Part shown: positions 5,544 through 5,725 of the stretch, in pieces
Layout: every line of letters begins with the position of its first letter
Position numbering within the stretch: the first letter of the stretch is position 1
From: Planctomycetota bacterium
GTDB lineage: Bacteria > Planctomycetota > Brocadiia > Brocadiales > Bathyanammoxibiaceae
Assembly (NCBI GenBank): GCA_030598065.1
Contig: JAUVQR010000113.1
Coordinates: forward strand, 1-5,725
DNA: 5,725 bases
Direction: 5' to 3'
The notes under the pieces: model-generated
What the model saw: only the letters and a program-made list of their open reading frames with translations
Told to the model about the DNA's origin: nothing
The model's database searches: none
Translations under genes and position numbers: made by a program

Positions 5544-5725
5544 TGCCAGCGCCGACACATATCAGGAAGTCCGCCAGATTGAACGTCGGCCAGTGCCTGG
5601 CTCCGATGTGCAGGTCTACGAAATCCCTCACGTAACCGTAACAGACCCTGTCTATCAGGTTCCCGACCGCGCCGGCAAGTATACCCCCCAAGGCAATCGT
5701 GGTTACGGTGCTAACGCGCTCCGAT
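5485..5725 (-). CDS. lspA: Lipoprotein signal peptidase (signal peptidase II), C-terminal part; 5' end outside window
   Basis: LspA is an inner-membrane aspartyl protease that removes the signal peptide from diacylglyceryl-modified prolipoproteins. The frame is open to the right edge, so the start lies beyond 5725; a TTG at 5691 is internal, because the upstream residues (VSTVTTIALGG) continue the family pattern. GNLIDR with the first catalytic Asp (codon 5650-5652) and FNLADF with the second (codon 5569-5571) are 27 residues apart, as in E. coli LspA. Between them lies GYVRDFVDLHIGARHWPTFN, matching the family. The last membrane helix (FLICVGAGIMVLCILL) and a short proline-rich tail follow. 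It converges on ilvE and its 3' end overlaps that gene by 59 bases, covering part of the last helix and the tail. It acts upstream of Lol sorting, in keeping with the lolD-like gene nearby, although on the other strand. Confidence 0.93.
   Translation of the reverse strand, partial: SERVSTVTTIALGGILAGAVGNLIDRVCYGYVRDFVDLHIGARHWPTFNLADFLICVGAGIMVLCILLPAPPRPRTPQD

Overview
The window is mostly housekeeping sequence from a Gram-negative-type bacterium. The evidence is a LolD-type ABC ATPase (lipoprotein release from the inner membrane), a lipoprotein signal peptidase and two exported coiled-coil proteins. G+C looks moderately above 50 percent, yet ATA is the commonest isoleucine codon in lysS. 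Gene content, a streptococcal-like stand-alone form of CoaB and the lysS variant motifs suggest a deep-branching environmental lineage. A planctomycete (Brocadiales-like) is my guess, at low confidence, and nothing in the window proves it.

Left part (1-1722): the 3' end of coaB (coenzyme A synthesis, + strand) runs in from outside and stops at 303. Four bases later ends a leftward pair of related genes, 308-895 and 946-1599. Each encodes a signal peptide, a short coiled coil, a basic/proline-rich linker and one FxLYD-like beta domain. They look like a tandem duplication transcribed from a promoter near 1696-1722. Their function is unknown and they are the least explained part of the window.

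Middle (1723-2431): a divergent control region carries a good sigma70-type promoter (1806-1835) for a small FmdB-family zinc-ribbon protein (1881-2171). A 260-base gap follows, without a convincing gene. Its right end holds the promoter of the next operon and a 16-base palindrome overlapping the -10 box and the expected transcription start.

Right part (2432-5725): lysS (lysyl-tRNA synthetase), a lolD-like ABC ATPase and ilvE (branched-chain aminotransferase) are packed with 0 and 1 base between them and almost certainly form one operon. No Lol permease gene lies beside the ATPase. From the right edge lspA (signal peptidase II) enters on the minus strand, and its 3' end overlaps the end of ilvE by 59 bases. 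LspA and LolD act at successive stages of lipoprotein maturation and sorting, so the neighbourhood has a mild lipoprotein theme. I see no RNA gene, CRISPR array, insertion sequence or phage feature.
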